Shown piece after piece: positions 8,208 through 16,665 of a stretch of 64,000 nucleotides of DNA. A model generated the notes under the pieces. The model saw only the letters and a program-made list of their open reading frames with translations, ran no database searches and was not told the origin of the DNA. Numbering within the stretch: position 1 is the stretch's first letter; each line of letters opens with the position of its first letter. The stretch is from JBJFCE01 sp964437825 (GTDB lineage Bacteria; Bacillota; Clostridia; Lachnospirales; Lachnospiraceae): NCBI GenBank assembly GCA_964437825.1, contig CAYTIH010000007.1, positions 7,729-71,728 on the forward strand, read 5' to 3'. The translations under genes were made by a program, and so were the position numbers.

Positions 8208-8283
8208 CACTAACATATCGGGATCGTTTTGAGACGCATACAGCGTGTCACAGCAGTAAACTGCTCTGACATGGAGGATTGTT

Positions 8284-9249
8284 ATGAACGGAATCATCAA
8301 TGTATATAAAGAAAAGGGTTTTACTTCGTTTGATGTAGTTGCAAAATTGCGTGGAATTCTGAAAATAAAGAAAATCGGACATACGGGCACCCTGGACCCT
8401 GATGCGGAAGGGGTGCTTCCCGTATGTATAGGAAGCGCAACCGGATTGTGCGACATGCTGACCGACAGGTCCAAAGAATATGTGGCGGAGCTCAGGCTCG
8501 GGATCGTGACGGATACACAGGATATGACGGGGAATGTACTGAGAGAGGCGCAGATAAACGTAAATGAAGAACAGGTAAGAAGGACTGTTTTATCGTTTGC
8601 AGGCGCGTATGACCAGATTCCGCCGATGTATTCCGCACTTAAGGTAAACGGGCAGAAGCTTTGTGATTTGGCAAGACAGGGAAAAGAAGTAGAACGTACT
8701 GCCAGAAGAGTACAGATTTACGGAATTGAGATTATGGACATGCAGCTTCCTGTGGTAAAGATGCGGGTGCAGTGTTCCAAGGGAACGTATATCCGTACTC
8801 TTTGTCAGGATATCGGTGAAAAGCTCGGCTGCGGCGGCTGTATGCAGAGCCTGCTCAGAACAAAGGCGTCCGGTTTTTTGCTTGAAGATGCAAAGAAGCT
8901 TTCGGAGATTGAAAGGTTCCGGGATGAAAACAGGCTTGAGGAGCTGCTGCTGCCTGTGGACACGGTTTTTAAGGAATATGAAGCGCTGACGGTAAAGCCG
9001 GAGGCGTCAAGGCTCTTAGATAACGGAAATCCTCTTTTGCCGGAGCAGACGGATATGCCGCAGAAAGGATATCAGGCGCTGAAGGACGGACAGAAATTCA
9101 GAATTTATAATATACAGCAGATATTTTGCGGCATTTTTTATTATAATATGAAGGAACGCAGACTAAAGCCGGAGCGGATTTTTTATGTGCCGGCCGCAAA
9201 ACATATGGGAGCGGGAAATGAAGATCATAACAGGAACGACAGCTTTTGA
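8284..9249 (+). CDS. truB: tRNA pseudouridine(55) synthase TruB
   Basis: TruB converts U55 in the T loop of nearly all tRNAs to pseudouridine. The catalytic motif GHTGTLDPDAEGVLPVCIG contains the essential Asp. YSALKVNGQKLCDLARQG and the KGTYIRTLCQDIG segment are the other conserved blocks, and a C-terminal extension of about 75 residues matches the TruB_C region. At 321 residues the length is usual. GGAGG lies seven bases before the ATG. The coding region overlaps the start of ribF by 32 nt, so the two are translated from one message. Confidence 0.97.
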   Translation: MNGIINVYKEKGFTSFDVVAKLRGILKIKKIGHTGTLDPDAEGVLPVCIGSATGLCDMLTDRSKEYVAELRLGIVTDTQDMTGNVLREAQINVNEEQVRRTVLSFAGAYDQIPPMYSALKVNGQKLCDLARQGKEVERTARRVQIYGIEIMDMQLPVVKMRVQCSKGTYIRTLCQDIGEKLGCGGCMQSLLRTKASGFLLEDAKKLSEIERFRDENRLEELLLPVDTVFKEYEALTVKPEASRLLDNGNPLLPEQTDMPQKGYQALKDGQKFRIYNIQQIFCGIFYYNMKERRLKPERIFYVPAAKHMGAGNEDHNRNDSF

Positions 9250-10165
9250 GATGGATCGGAAAAGCTGTGTGGCAATCGGAAAATTTGACGGAATTCATGT
9301 CGGGCATGCTGCGCTGATGAAGCAGGTGCTGGATGCCAAAAAAGAAGGGCTTGCAGCAGTGATTTTTACGTTTACGCCCAGCCCCTATGAGTTTTTCAGC
9401 GGAGAAAAACAGCCGGAACTAATGACGGTTTCCGAAAAAAGGAGCGCTTTTGAAAAGGCCGGAGCGGATGTGCTGTGGGAATTTCCGATGAATGCATGGA
9501 CGGCTGCTATGGATCCTGTGGATTTTATACGCAATATTCTGGTGCGGCAGTTAAAAGCGGGACTGATCGTTGCAGGGGATGATCTTTCTTTCGGGGATAA
9601 AGGAGCAGGGGACAACGAACTGCTGAAGCGTTATGCAAAGGAATATGGGTATGAGGTTGCCGTGATTGATAAGGTTTGTTTACTTGGAAAAGCGGTCAGC
9701 TCTACCTATGTCAGGAATGAAGTGCGTGCGGGAAATATGGAAAATGCAGCCATATTGCTGGGAAAACCATACAGCTTCACCGGAATTGTAACGCATGGCA
9801 AAGAACTGGGACGAACCATGGGAATGCCTACGATTAATCTGATTCCGGAGAGCGAAAAGCTGTTTCCGCCGTTTGGGGTGTATTATTCCAGAGTCCGTAT
9901 TGAGGACAGCATTTACAACGGAATTACGAATATCGGGAGAAAACCGACAGTCAGTGACGAGTCCGCCGTAGGAGTGGAAACCTATTTGTATGATTGTGAC
10001 GGAAATTTATACGGCAGGGAAATTGAAGTCATGCTGCTGTCTTACAGGCGGCCCGAAAAACAATTTGAAAGCATCGAAGCCTTAAAAAAGCAGCTTTTGT
10101 CGGACCGGGAGGCCGGAAGAGAATATTTTGGGAGGCAGCATCACCGGGACAAAGCCGATTCATAA
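9218..10165 (+). CDS. ribF: Bifunctional riboflavin kinase/FAD synthetase RibF
   Basis: RibF phosphorylates riboflavin to FMN and adenylylates FMN to FAD. The N-terminal nucleotidyltransferase half has VAIGKFDGIHVGHAAL (the GxxHxGH-type motif) and SSTYVRNEVRAGN. The C-terminal kinase half has GRTMGMPTINL and NGITNIGRKPT. The ATG at 9218 gives 315 residues and follows GGGAGCGGGAA. An upstream in-frame ATG (9185) would add eleven residues that do not look like the family. It lies inside the end of truB. Confidence 0.95.
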   Translation: MKIITGTTAFEMDRKSCVAIGKFDGIHVGHAALMKQVLDAKKEGLAAVIFTFTPSPYEFFSGEKQPELMTVSEKRSAFEKAGADVLWEFPMNAWTAAMDPVDFIRNILVRQLKAGLIVAGDDLSFGDKGAGDNELLKRYAKEYGYEVAVIDKVCLLGKAVSSTYVRNEVRAGNMENAAILLGKPYSFTGIVTHGKELGRTMGMPTINLIPESEKLFPPFGVYYSRVRIEDSIYNGITNIGRKPTVSDESAVGVETYLYDCDGNLYGREIEVMLLSYRRPEKQFESIEALKKQLLSDREAGREYFGRQHHRDKADS

Positions 10166-10289
10166 CACGATTTTGGAAAAGGTGAAGACTGGGACTTGTA
10201 ACTTTTGAAAGATTCACTTAATATAAAAAGTAAAGTCTGGGTAAATAATCGGTAAATTATACGCAAGAAGATGCGAGGGATAATTTTCT

Positions 10290-11939
10290 ATGAATGCATC
10301 CATTTTATTGGCATTGGCAGGGGGTCTCGGACTGTTTCTGCTGGGTATGCGCCTGATGAGTGATGGAATTGAAAAGGCGGCGGGCGCAAAATTAAGATCA
10401 ATTTTGGAATTCTTTACCACAAACCGTTTTACAGGAATGCTGGTCGGTATTGTATTTACGGGCATTATTCAGTCATCCTCGGCTTGTACTGTGATGGTTG
10501 TCAGCTTTGTAAACTCCGGACTGATGAGTCTGTATCAGGCAGCCGGAGTGATCTTTGGCGCCAATATCGGTACCACCATTACATCGCAGCTGGTATCCTT
10601 TAATCTGTCCGAAATTGCGCCCGTGATTTTATTGCTGGGTGTGATTTTACTGATGTTTTGTAAAAATCAGAATGTCGGCAAGTTTGCGTCCATCATTGTG
10701 GGATTCGGCGTGTTATTTTTAGGACTTAGCAATATGTCCGCTGCAATGGGAGGACTTAAGGAAGATCCGGCCATTGTATCCATGCTGGCTTCTTTAACGA
10801 ATCCGCTGTTGGCAGTTTTGATGGGGACAGTTCTGACGGCAATTATCCAGAGCTCCTCCGTGACGGTCAGCATTGTTTTGTTGATGGCGAATCAGGGACT
10901 TTTGGAGCTTCCGATTTGTATGTATATCATTTTGGGATGTAATATCGGTGCATGTACCTCGGCGCTGCTTGCTTCCATGGCCGGTAATAAGGATGCGAAG
11001 CGTGCGGCAATGATACATTTTCTGTTCAACGTAATCGGTACGGTTTTGATGTTCATTGTACTTCAGGCGGCATTGCAGCCGGTAGAGGATATCATTATGT
11101 CCGTCTCCGATCATAATGCGGGGAGATTCGTAGCAAACGCCCATACAATCTTTAAGGTGGTACAGGTTATTGTATTGTTACCGTTCTCCAATTTAATTGT
11201 AAAGCTTACATATCTGGTGATCCCCGGAGAGGATTACAAAGTGGATTACAGAGAGAATTTCCAGTTAAAATATATCGGAGAAAAAGTAGTATTCAATCCT
11301 GCAACTGCAGTTGTGGGCGCTACCAAGGAAATCGAGCGTATGGCATCCCTTGCCAGTGAAAACCTGAATCGTGCAATGAATGCACTGATTACGCTGGATC
11401 AGGAGGATATAAATGAAGTATATGCGGTTGAAAAAAATATAAATTTTCTGAATAGAGCCATTACCAATTATCTGGTTAAGATCAACCAGACCACGCTTCC
11501 GATCGAGGATCAGAAGATTATCGGCGCTTTGTTCCATGTTGTCAATGATGTGGAAAGAATCGGAGATCATGCGGAGAACATAGCGGACGCGGCAAAGCAG
11601 CGAGTAGAAACCGGCGTGACTTTCAGTAAGATTGCGCAAAAGGAATTGGGCGAGATGCTGGATATGGTCAATACTCTTGTCCGTTTTTCTGTGGAGATGT
11701 TCGTAACCGGTGACGAGGAGCATATGGAGGATATCCTGAGGCTGGAGGATGCTGTGGACGAGAAGGAGCGTGAACTTCAGAAATTTCATGTGGAACGGCT
11801 GACCAAAAATGAGTGTACGCCGGAGGCCGGTATGATTTTTTCCGATATTATATCGGGGCTTGAGAGAGTGGCGGATCATGCCACCAACATTGCTTTTTCT
11901 GTTACGAATGCGGAACAGGAAATATTATCCGCTCCTTGA
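10290..11939 (+). CDS. Na+/phosphate cotransporter with C-terminal PhoU-like domain
   Basis: This is a 549-residue membrane protein of the NptA/Na-Pi cotransporter II family. The N-terminal 310 residues hold two inverted hydrophobic repeats. Each carries the QSSS signature: GIIQSSSACTVMVVSF near residue 53 and TAIIQSSSVTVSIVLL near residue 187. The last 220 residues are soluble and helical like PhoU, with FHVVNDVERIGDHAENIAD and a second ISGLERVADHATNIA copy. It probably imports phosphate with sodium, with the PhoU-like part regulatory. The 124 bp upstream are AT-rich but show no convincing promoter. The -35 box of the next gene overlaps its stop codon. Confidence 0.92.
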   Translation: MNASILLALAGGLGLFLLGMRLMSDGIEKAAGAKLRSILEFFTTNRFTGMLVGIVFTGIIQSSSACTVMVVSFVNSGLMSLYQAAGVIFGANIGTTITSQLVSFNLSEIAPVILLLGVILLMFCKNQNVGKFASIIVGFGVLFLGLSNMSAAMGGLKEDPAIVSMLASLTNPLLAVLMGTVLTAIIQSSSVTVSIVLLMANQGLLELPICMYIILGCNIGACTSALLASMAGNKDAKRAAMIHFLFNVIGTVLMFIVLQAALQPVEDIIMSVSDHNAGRFVANAHTIFKVVQVIVLLPFSNLIVKLTYLVIPGEDYKVDYRENFQLKYIGEKVVFNPATAVVGATKEIERMASLASENLNRAMNALITLDQEDINEVYAVEKNINFLNRAITNYLVKINQTTLPIEDQKIIGALFHVVNDVERIGDHAENIADAAKQRVETGVTFSKIAQKELGEMLDMVNTLVRFSVEMFVTGDEEHMEDILRLEDAVDEKERELQKFHVERLTKNECTPEAGMIFSDIISGLERVADHATNIAFSVTNAEQEILSAP

Positions 11940-11963
11940 CAAATCAAATCCATCTGTTACAAT
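11936..11963 (+). promoter_or_regulatory. Promoter of the NlpC/P60 hydrolase gene
   Basis: A perfect TTGACA (11936-11941) overlaps the stop codon of the preceding gene. TACAAT (11958-11963) follows after 16 bp. Confidence 0.8.
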
Positions 11964-12037
11964 AAGTACGTAACAAATGAAACAATTTTGTAACAAATGG
12001 AGTAATTATGAGTAACAAATACTGTAATGTACGTAAC
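11955..12037 (+). promoter_or_regulatory. Phased NGTAAY hexamer array, WalR-like operator
   Basis: TGTTAC at 11955 is followed by CGTAAC (11969), TGTAAC (11989), AGTAAT (12001), AGTAAC (12011), TGTAAT (12023) and CGTAAC (12032). Two pairs, 11989/12001 and 12011/12023, have the 12-bp direct-repeat spacing of Bacillus WalR sites (TGTWAH-N6-TGTWAH), each with one mismatch. The array runs from the -10 box into the first codons. Identification of the regulator is an inference. Confidence 0.45.
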
Positions 12038-13228
12038 ACGAAACAGATGGGAAGATCCGGACGCAACGCTAAGAAACCGGCAGCGCTTTTGATCGCAGAA
12101 ATGCTTGTATTATCAGAGTTTGCCATGCTGATTCCGGAAATGAACGGTAACGCGGCAGGTAACGGAATCTGGCAGGCAGCCGAAACCGGGGAAACAGTGG
12201 CTGCGGCGGCGGAAAATACACTGGGAAGCTATGAAAACGTGGATTTGGAAGCAGATCCCTACGAAGAATGGGTAACCGGTGCAGGTGCGGAACTTATTAT
12301 CGGAAGTATTGACAGTATGACCCGACAGGATTTCCTTGACATGATGGAGAATTTGACCATCGTGGATGAACAGGAAGAAATCTATAACTGGGGATACGAT
12401 AATCTGGGGATTGCCAATGTATCGGAAAATCTGAATATACGAAAAGAACCGTCAACAGATGCGGATATGGTTGGCGCGCTTCCGGCCAATGCTGCATGTG
12501 AGGTTTTGGAAATCAGCGGCGGATGGGCACATATTAAATCAGGAGACGTGGAAGGTTATGTCAGCATGGAGTATTTGCTGACCGGCGAAGAAGCAAAGGC
12601 AAGAGCGCAGGAGTGTCAGAAACTGACGGCAACGGTGCTGGCGCAGACCCTAAAGGTTAGAAAGGCGGCCGATACCGAGCACGGGACATGGGGACTGATC
12701 GGAAACGGTAAGGAGCTGGAGGTTGTAGAGGTTTTGGATAACGGCTGGGTTTCCGTTGTGTATGGCGACGGCAAGGATGCCGCTTATGTAAGCGGTGATT
12801 ATGTGGAGATTGCCTATATGCTTGAAACGGCGCTTACCATGACCGAAGTGCGGTATGGAAAAGGCGTTACGGATGCAGGCGTGGATCTGGCGTACAGAGC
12901 GATTCAGTATGTGGGAAATCCATATGTTTACGGAGGTAACAGCCTGACAAACGGAACCGACTGCTCCGGGTTTACGATGCTGCTTATGAAGAAGTACGGA
13001 ATCAGTATGTCGCATTCTGCAAGAGCTCAGTCCCAGCTTGGAAGCGCGGTCAGCATTTCCGAACTTCGTCCGGGGGATCTGGTATTCTATGGAAACGGAA
13101 GCGGTATTAACCATGTTGCTATTTATATCGGCGGCGGACAGGTATGCCATGCAAGTAATCCCAAATCGGGGATTATTATATCCAATCTGTATTACCGTTC
13201 ACCGGTATGCGCAAGGAGACTTCTGTAG
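12008..13228 (+). CDS. Secreted SH3-domain NlpC/P60 peptidoglycan hydrolase
   Basis: The 406-residue protein is probably an exported cell-wall endopeptidase cutting peptide stems. A basic N-terminus and a hydrophobic stretch (about 23-43) form a signal sequence. Two bacterial SH3 domains follow: about 137-200, with SENLNIRKEPSTDADMVG, and about 210-275, with QTLKVRKAADTEHG. The C-terminal NlpC/P60 domain (about 293-406) has the catalytic Cys in TDCSGFTML, the His in NHVAIYIGGG and the third polar residue in CHASN. The ATG follows ATGGAGTAATT. The gene is monocistronic between its own promoter and a hairpin at 13281. Confidence 0.93.
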   Translation: MSNKYCNVRNTKQMGRSGRNAKKPAALLIAEMLVLSEFAMLIPEMNGNAAGNGIWQAAETGETVAAAAENTLGSYENVDLEADPYEEWVTGAGAELIIGSIDSMTRQDFLDMMENLTIVDEQEEIYNWGYDNLGIANVSENLNIRKEPSTDADMVGALPANAACEVLEISGGWAHIKSGDVEGYVSMEYLLTGEEAKARAQECQKLTATVLAQTLKVRKAADTEHGTWGLIGNGKELEVVEVLDNGWVSVVYGDGKDAAYVSGDYVEIAYMLETALTMTEVRYGKGVTDAGVDLAYRAIQYVGNPYVYGGNSLTNGTDCSGFTMLLMKKYGISMSHSARAQSQLGSAVSISELRPGDLVFYGNGSGINHVAIYIGGGQVCHASNPKSGIIISNLYYRSPVCARRLL

Positions 13229-13287
13229 TTTTATAAATCTGCATATCAATGTTTTTATAAATCTGTATATCAATGTTTTTATAAATC
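13228..13287. repeat. 24-bp tandem repeat downstream of the NlpC/P60 gene
   Basis: The unit TTTTATAAATCTGCATATCA plus ATG occurs at about 13229 and 13252 with one base changed. A third partial copy (GTTTTTATAAATC, from 13275) runs into the following hairpin. Confidence 0.85.
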
Positions 13288-13312
13288 CCGCTTTACATAA
13301 GGCGGGATTTAT
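13281..13312 (+). terminator. Hairpin after the NlpC/P60 gene, probable terminator
   Basis: ATAAATCCCGC (13281-13291) pairs perfectly with GCGGGATTTAT (13302-13312). No long T run follows, so termination strength is uncertain. The hairpin overlaps the rpsO promoter. Confidence 0.6.
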
Positions 13313-13320
13313 GATATAGT
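13292..13320 (+). promoter_or_regulatory. Promoter of rpsO
   Basis: TTTACA (13292-13297) and TATAGT (13315-13320) are 17 bp apart. The -35 box sits in the loop of the 13281-13312 hairpin. Confidence 0.6.
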
Positions 13321-13425
13321 TACAACATATGATTTTGCCGTACTCAGATGCAGGACACTCCGACCTGGTTCTTAGTATGGGCAGTAACAAGACGGAAACG
13401 TCAATAAAATAATGGAGGAAATACC

Positions 13426-13692
13426 ATGATCTCAAAGGAAAAGAAACAGGCGATTATGAAGGAGTATGCAATTTCAGAAGGCGATACCGGTTCACCGGAA
13501 GTTCAGGTTGCCGTACTGACAGCCAGAATTAAAGAGCTTACTGAGCATTTGCAGACACATCCCAAGGATCATCATTCAAGGAGAGGCCTTCTGAAAATGG
13601 TAGGTCAGAGAAGAGGCTTACTTGCTTACTTAAAGAAAACCGATATTGAAAGATACCGTACTTTGATTGAGAGACTTGAACTCAGAAAGTAA
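13426..13692 (+). CDS. rpsO: 30S ribosomal protein S15
   Basis: S15 is a primary binder of the central domain of 16S rRNA. The 88 residues match the family along their whole length, including DTGSPEVQVAVLTARI, HPKDHHSRRGLL and RRGLLAYLKK. GGAGG lies eight bases upstream of the ATG, after a leader of about 100 nt. In many bacteria S15 represses its own leader, but I do not recognise a specific binding structure here. rpsO is followed by a terminator-like hairpin and then pnp, the usual rpsO-pnp order. Confidence 0.98.
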   Translation: MISKEKKQAIMKEYAISEGDTGSPEVQVAVLTARIKELTEHLQTHPKDHHSRRGLLKMVGQRRGLLAYLKKTDIERYRTLIERLELRK

Positions 13693-13699
13693 AAAAGCG

Positions 13700-13725
13700 A
13701 GGACGGGGTTACCCGTCCTTCATTT
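13700..13725 (+). terminator. Terminator-like hairpin between rpsO and pnp
   Basis: AGGACGGG (13700-13707) pairs with CCCGTCCT (13712-13719). The U tract is interrupted (TCATTTTT), so partial read-through into pnp is likely. Confidence 0.72.
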
Positions 13726-13782
13726 TTGTGTGGGCAGAAATCTGCTCATGCGGGTGTGCTTTTGGCTGCACCGATCACTAAA

Positions 13783-13890
13783 GGTAGAAGAGGATTTCGA
13801 GACCACTGATATGTGTATGACGGTTTCGGAGAAGAACGCTTTCATAGGTTTGTCGTCATGGATATATCAGTAGTTTCGGCTTCTTCTGCC
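13783..13890 (+). promoter_or_regulatory. Very long hairpin in the pnp leader
   Basis: The arm 13783-13823 (beginning GGTAGAAGAGG and including CACTGATAT and ATGACG) pairs with 13849-13890 (including CGTCAT, ATATCAGT and CTTCTTCTGCC). The result is a stem of about 40 bp with wobble pairs, a few mismatches and a loop of about 25 nt. It resembles in position and form the RNase III-cleaved pnp leader of E. coli, which mediates PNPase autocontrol. Confidence 0.7.
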
Positions 13891-13958
13891 AAAACAGCAA
13901 TTCCCGCAGCTTCTGAAACGGAGAATCAGGAGCAAAGGGAGAAAAGGAAGGAGAAAAT

Positions 13959-16029
13959 ATGTACAAGACTTATTCAATGGATCTTGCCGGCCGTACCTTA
14001 AGTGTTGATATTAACAGAGTAGGTAAGCAGGCAAACGGATGTGCGTTTATGCACTATGGTGATACTACCGTATTATGTACCGCGACGGCTTCCGAGAAGC
14101 CGCGTGACGGAATTGATTTCTTCCCGCTTAGCGTAGAATATGAAGAAAAGCTGTATGCAGTCGGAAAAATTCCGGGAGGATTTAATAAGAGAGAGGGTAA
14201 GGCCTCTGAAAATGCAGTATTGACAAGCCGTGTAATCGATCGTCCGATGCGTCCTCTGTTTCCGAAGGATTACAGAAATGACGTAACGCTTGATTGTATG
14301 GTTATGTCCGTGGACCCGGAATGCCGTCCTGAGCTTGTAGCAATGCTTGGCGCTGCAATTTCTACCTGTATTTCCGATATTCCTTTTGACGGTCCCTGCG
14401 CAATGACACAGATTGGTATGGTGGACGGAGAATTTATCGTCAATCCTTCTCAGGAAGTATGGAAGAACGGCGATTTGCGCCTGACGGTTGCTTCTACAGC
14501 GCAAAAGGTAATCATGATTGAAGCAGGCGCCAACGAGATTCCGGAAGCAAAGATGATTGAGGCCATTTATACGGCTGATGCTGTCAATAAGAAAATCATT
14601 GAATTTATTAATCAGATTGTTGCCGAAGTGGGCAAACAGAAGCATGAGTATACAAGCTGTGCGATTCCGGAAGAAATGTTCGAGGAAATGAAAAAGATCG
14701 TAACACCTCAGGAGATGGAAACAGCTGTATTTACCGATGAGAAGCAGGTTCGTGAGGAGAACATCCGCCAGATCACTGCAAAGCTGGAGGAGGCGTTTGC
14801 AGAGCATGAGGAATGGCTTGCAATCCTCGGAGAGGCTATTTATCAGTATGAAAAGAAGACCGTCCGTAAGATGATCTTAAAGGATCAGAAGCGCCCGGAT
14901 GGCCGTGAGATTACCCAGATCAGACCGCTGGCTGCAGAAGTGGATATCATTCCCCGTGTGCATGGTTCCGCCATGTTTACCCGTGGACAGACACAGATTT
15001 GTAATGTATGTACGCTTGCACCGCTTTCCGAGGTACAGAAGGTGGACGGATTGGATGAAAATACAACCAGTAAGCGTTATATGCATCATTATAATTTTCC
15101 TTCCTATTCCGTTGGTGAAACGAAGGTAAGCCGCGGACCGGGACGTCGTGAAATCGGTCATGGCGCACTTGCAGAAAGAGCANNNNNNNNNNTTCCCTTA
15201 TGCAATCCGTACCGTATCCGAGACGTTTGAATCCAACGGTTCCACTTCCATGGCTTCTACCTGTGCGTCCTGTATGTCCTTAATGGCTGCAGGCGTTCCG
15301 ATTAAGAAGATGGTAGCCGGTATTTCCTGCGGTCTCGTAACAGGGGAGAGCGATGATGATTTTATCCTGCTGACGGATATTCAGGGACTGGAAGATTTCT
15401 TCGGAGATATGGACTTTAAGGTAACCGGTACCCATGAAGGTATTACGGCGATCCAGATGGATATCAAGATTCACGGCCTGACCAGACCGATTGTGGAAGG
15501 CGCCATTGAGAGATGCCGCCAGGCGCGTGAATTTATCATGGAGACCTGTATGAAGCCTGCAATTGCAGCTCCGCGCCCGACTGTCGGAAAATATGCGCCG
15601 AAAATCATTCAGATCAGGATTGATCCTGAGAAGATCGGTGATGTGGTCGGACAGAGAGGAAAGACCATCAATGAAATCATTGCAAGAACCGGCGTAAAGA
15701 TTGATATTACGGATGACGGCGCAGTCAGCGTATGCGGTACGGATCAGGCCATGATGGATCAGGCTGTCGAGATGATCAAGATGATTACTACAGAATTTGA
15801 AGAAGGACAGGTCTTCAAGGGCAGGGTTGTCAGCATCAAGGAGTTTGGCGCATTCATTGAATTTGCTCCCGGTAAAGAGGGTATGGTTCACATCTCCAAG
15901 ATTGCAAAGGAAAGAATCAACCGTGTAGAGGATGTATTAACACTTGGTGACGTTGTAACCGTTGTATGTCTCGGAAAAGACAAAATGGGCAGGATCAGCT
16001 TCTCCATGAAGGATGTTGCACAGCAGTAA
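13959..16029 (+). CDS. pnp: Polynucleotide phosphorylase (interrupted by assembly gap)
   Basis: PNPase degrades RNA 3' to 5' by phosphorolysis, and normally forms a trimer. Both RNase PH-like halves are present: the first (about 1-215) and the second (about 310-530, with GPGRREIGHGALAERA and FPYAIRTVSE). A KH domain (IGDVVGQRGKTINEI) and an S1 domain (FKGRVVSIKEFGAFIEF) follow. Ten N (15183-15192) interrupt the frame. The downstream part resumes in a frame that does not fit ten bases, so this is a sequencing gap and not a real frameshift. About 686 residues are visible of an expected 696. Start follows AAGGAAGGAG. Confidence 0.96.
15183..15192. other. Assembly gap (10 N) inside pnp
   Basis: Ten N separate ...GALAERA and FPYAIR.... 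In Bacillus and E. coli PNPase, ten residues lie between these blocks. The real missing length is therefore probably 30 bases, and the N count is a placeholder. Confidence 0.95.
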
Positions 16030-16061
16030 TGAAGATAAGCTTGCTAAGATCAGTTTGCGTG

Positions 16062-16090
16062 AGGCAGGAGCTTTATAGCTCCTGCCTTTT
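16062..16090 (+). terminator. Terminator after pnp
   Basis: GGCAGGAGC (16063-16071) pairs perfectly with GCTCCTGCC (16078-16086), followed by TTTT. Confidence 0.92.
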
Positions 16091-16104
16091 CAGAATTTGA
16101 GTAT

Positions 16105-16166
16105 AAAAAAACATTCACAGGCTTTGTTCGGAACGTTGTTTCCCAAAAGCCGTGAATGTTTTTTTT
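16105..16166 (-). terminator. Terminator of the glycyl-radical gene (bidirectional)
   Basis: AAAAAAACATTCAC-GGCTTT on the left pairs with AAAGCC-GTGAATGTTTTTTTT on the right, with one unpaired A. A and T runs flank the stem on both strands, so it can stop transcription from either side. Confidence 0.8.
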
Positions 16167-16180
16167 GTTTTTGAGAGCGG

Positions 16181-16423
16181 TTATACAGACTCATGGAAGG
16201 TTCTGCTGATCACATCCGCCTGCTGTTCAGGAGTTAACTTGATAAAGTTAACGGCATAACCGGATACACGAATGGTCAGCTGAGGATAGTTTTCAGGATG
16301 TTTTTGTGCATCTACCAGGGTATCACGATTCAGAACGTTGACGTTTAAGTGATGTCCGCCCTTGACTGCATAACCATCCAATAAATTTACAAGATTATCT
16401 ACCTGTGTCTGATTTGTTTCCAT
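16181..16423 (-). CDS. Stand-alone glycyl-radical protein (GrcA/YfiD-like)
   Basis: This 80-residue protein is essentially the C-terminal glycyl-radical domain of pyruvate formate-lyase. It has GGHHLNVNVLNRDTL and the radical-site block LTIRVSGYAVNF, in which the Gly after Ser would carry the radical. In E. coli, GrcA replaces the oxygen-damaged end of PFL. A rescue role, or pairing with a PFL lacking this domain, is inferred. AGGAGG precedes the ATG on the minus strand. A TATAAT (minus strand, 16468-16473) lies about 45 bp upstream, but its -35 is weak. It is divergent from the spoIIIA operon. Confidence 0.88.
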   Translation of the reverse strand: METNQTQVDNLVNLLDGYAVKGGHHLNVNVLNRDTLVDAQKHPENYPQLTIRVSGYAVNFIKLTPEQQADVISRTFHESV

Positions 16424-16566
16424 ATAGACTCCTCCTTATTAATAAAATAGTAATCATTATTGTTATTATTATAATATCATATTTTTGATGAAAGTCCATA
16501 GAAAATGAGAAAAAAGATTGTTTCTTTTTGAAAACAATTTTGTCCGCGTAATGCAATTGAGACAGC

Positions 16567-16593
16567 GGTTATTCTCCCGGTTTTGCATACTGT
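16567..16593 (+). promoter_or_regulatory. Possible sigma-E promoter of the spoIIIA operon
   Basis: CATACTGT (16586-16593) resembles the sigma-E -10 element CATACA-T, and GGTTATT (16567-16573) lies 12 bp upstream. The -35 match and the spacing are imperfect, so this is tentative. spoIIIA is under sigma-E in Bacillus. Confidence 0.3.
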
Positions 16594-16665
16594 CAAAAAG
16601 AACGGACAAACAGAAAGCATAATTTGGACAAAGCGTCATATATTGGGATAAGGGGTGAGGCAGAT

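Noticed and set aside
14073..14807. A 244-codon minus-strand frame inside pnp
   Set aside because: It mirrors the codon pattern of pnp and shows no recognisable protein or start signals.
15148..15240. Apparent split of pnp into two overlapping genes with different frames
   Set aside because: The break coincides with the run of N. Both sides match one PNPase, so it is a gap artefact.
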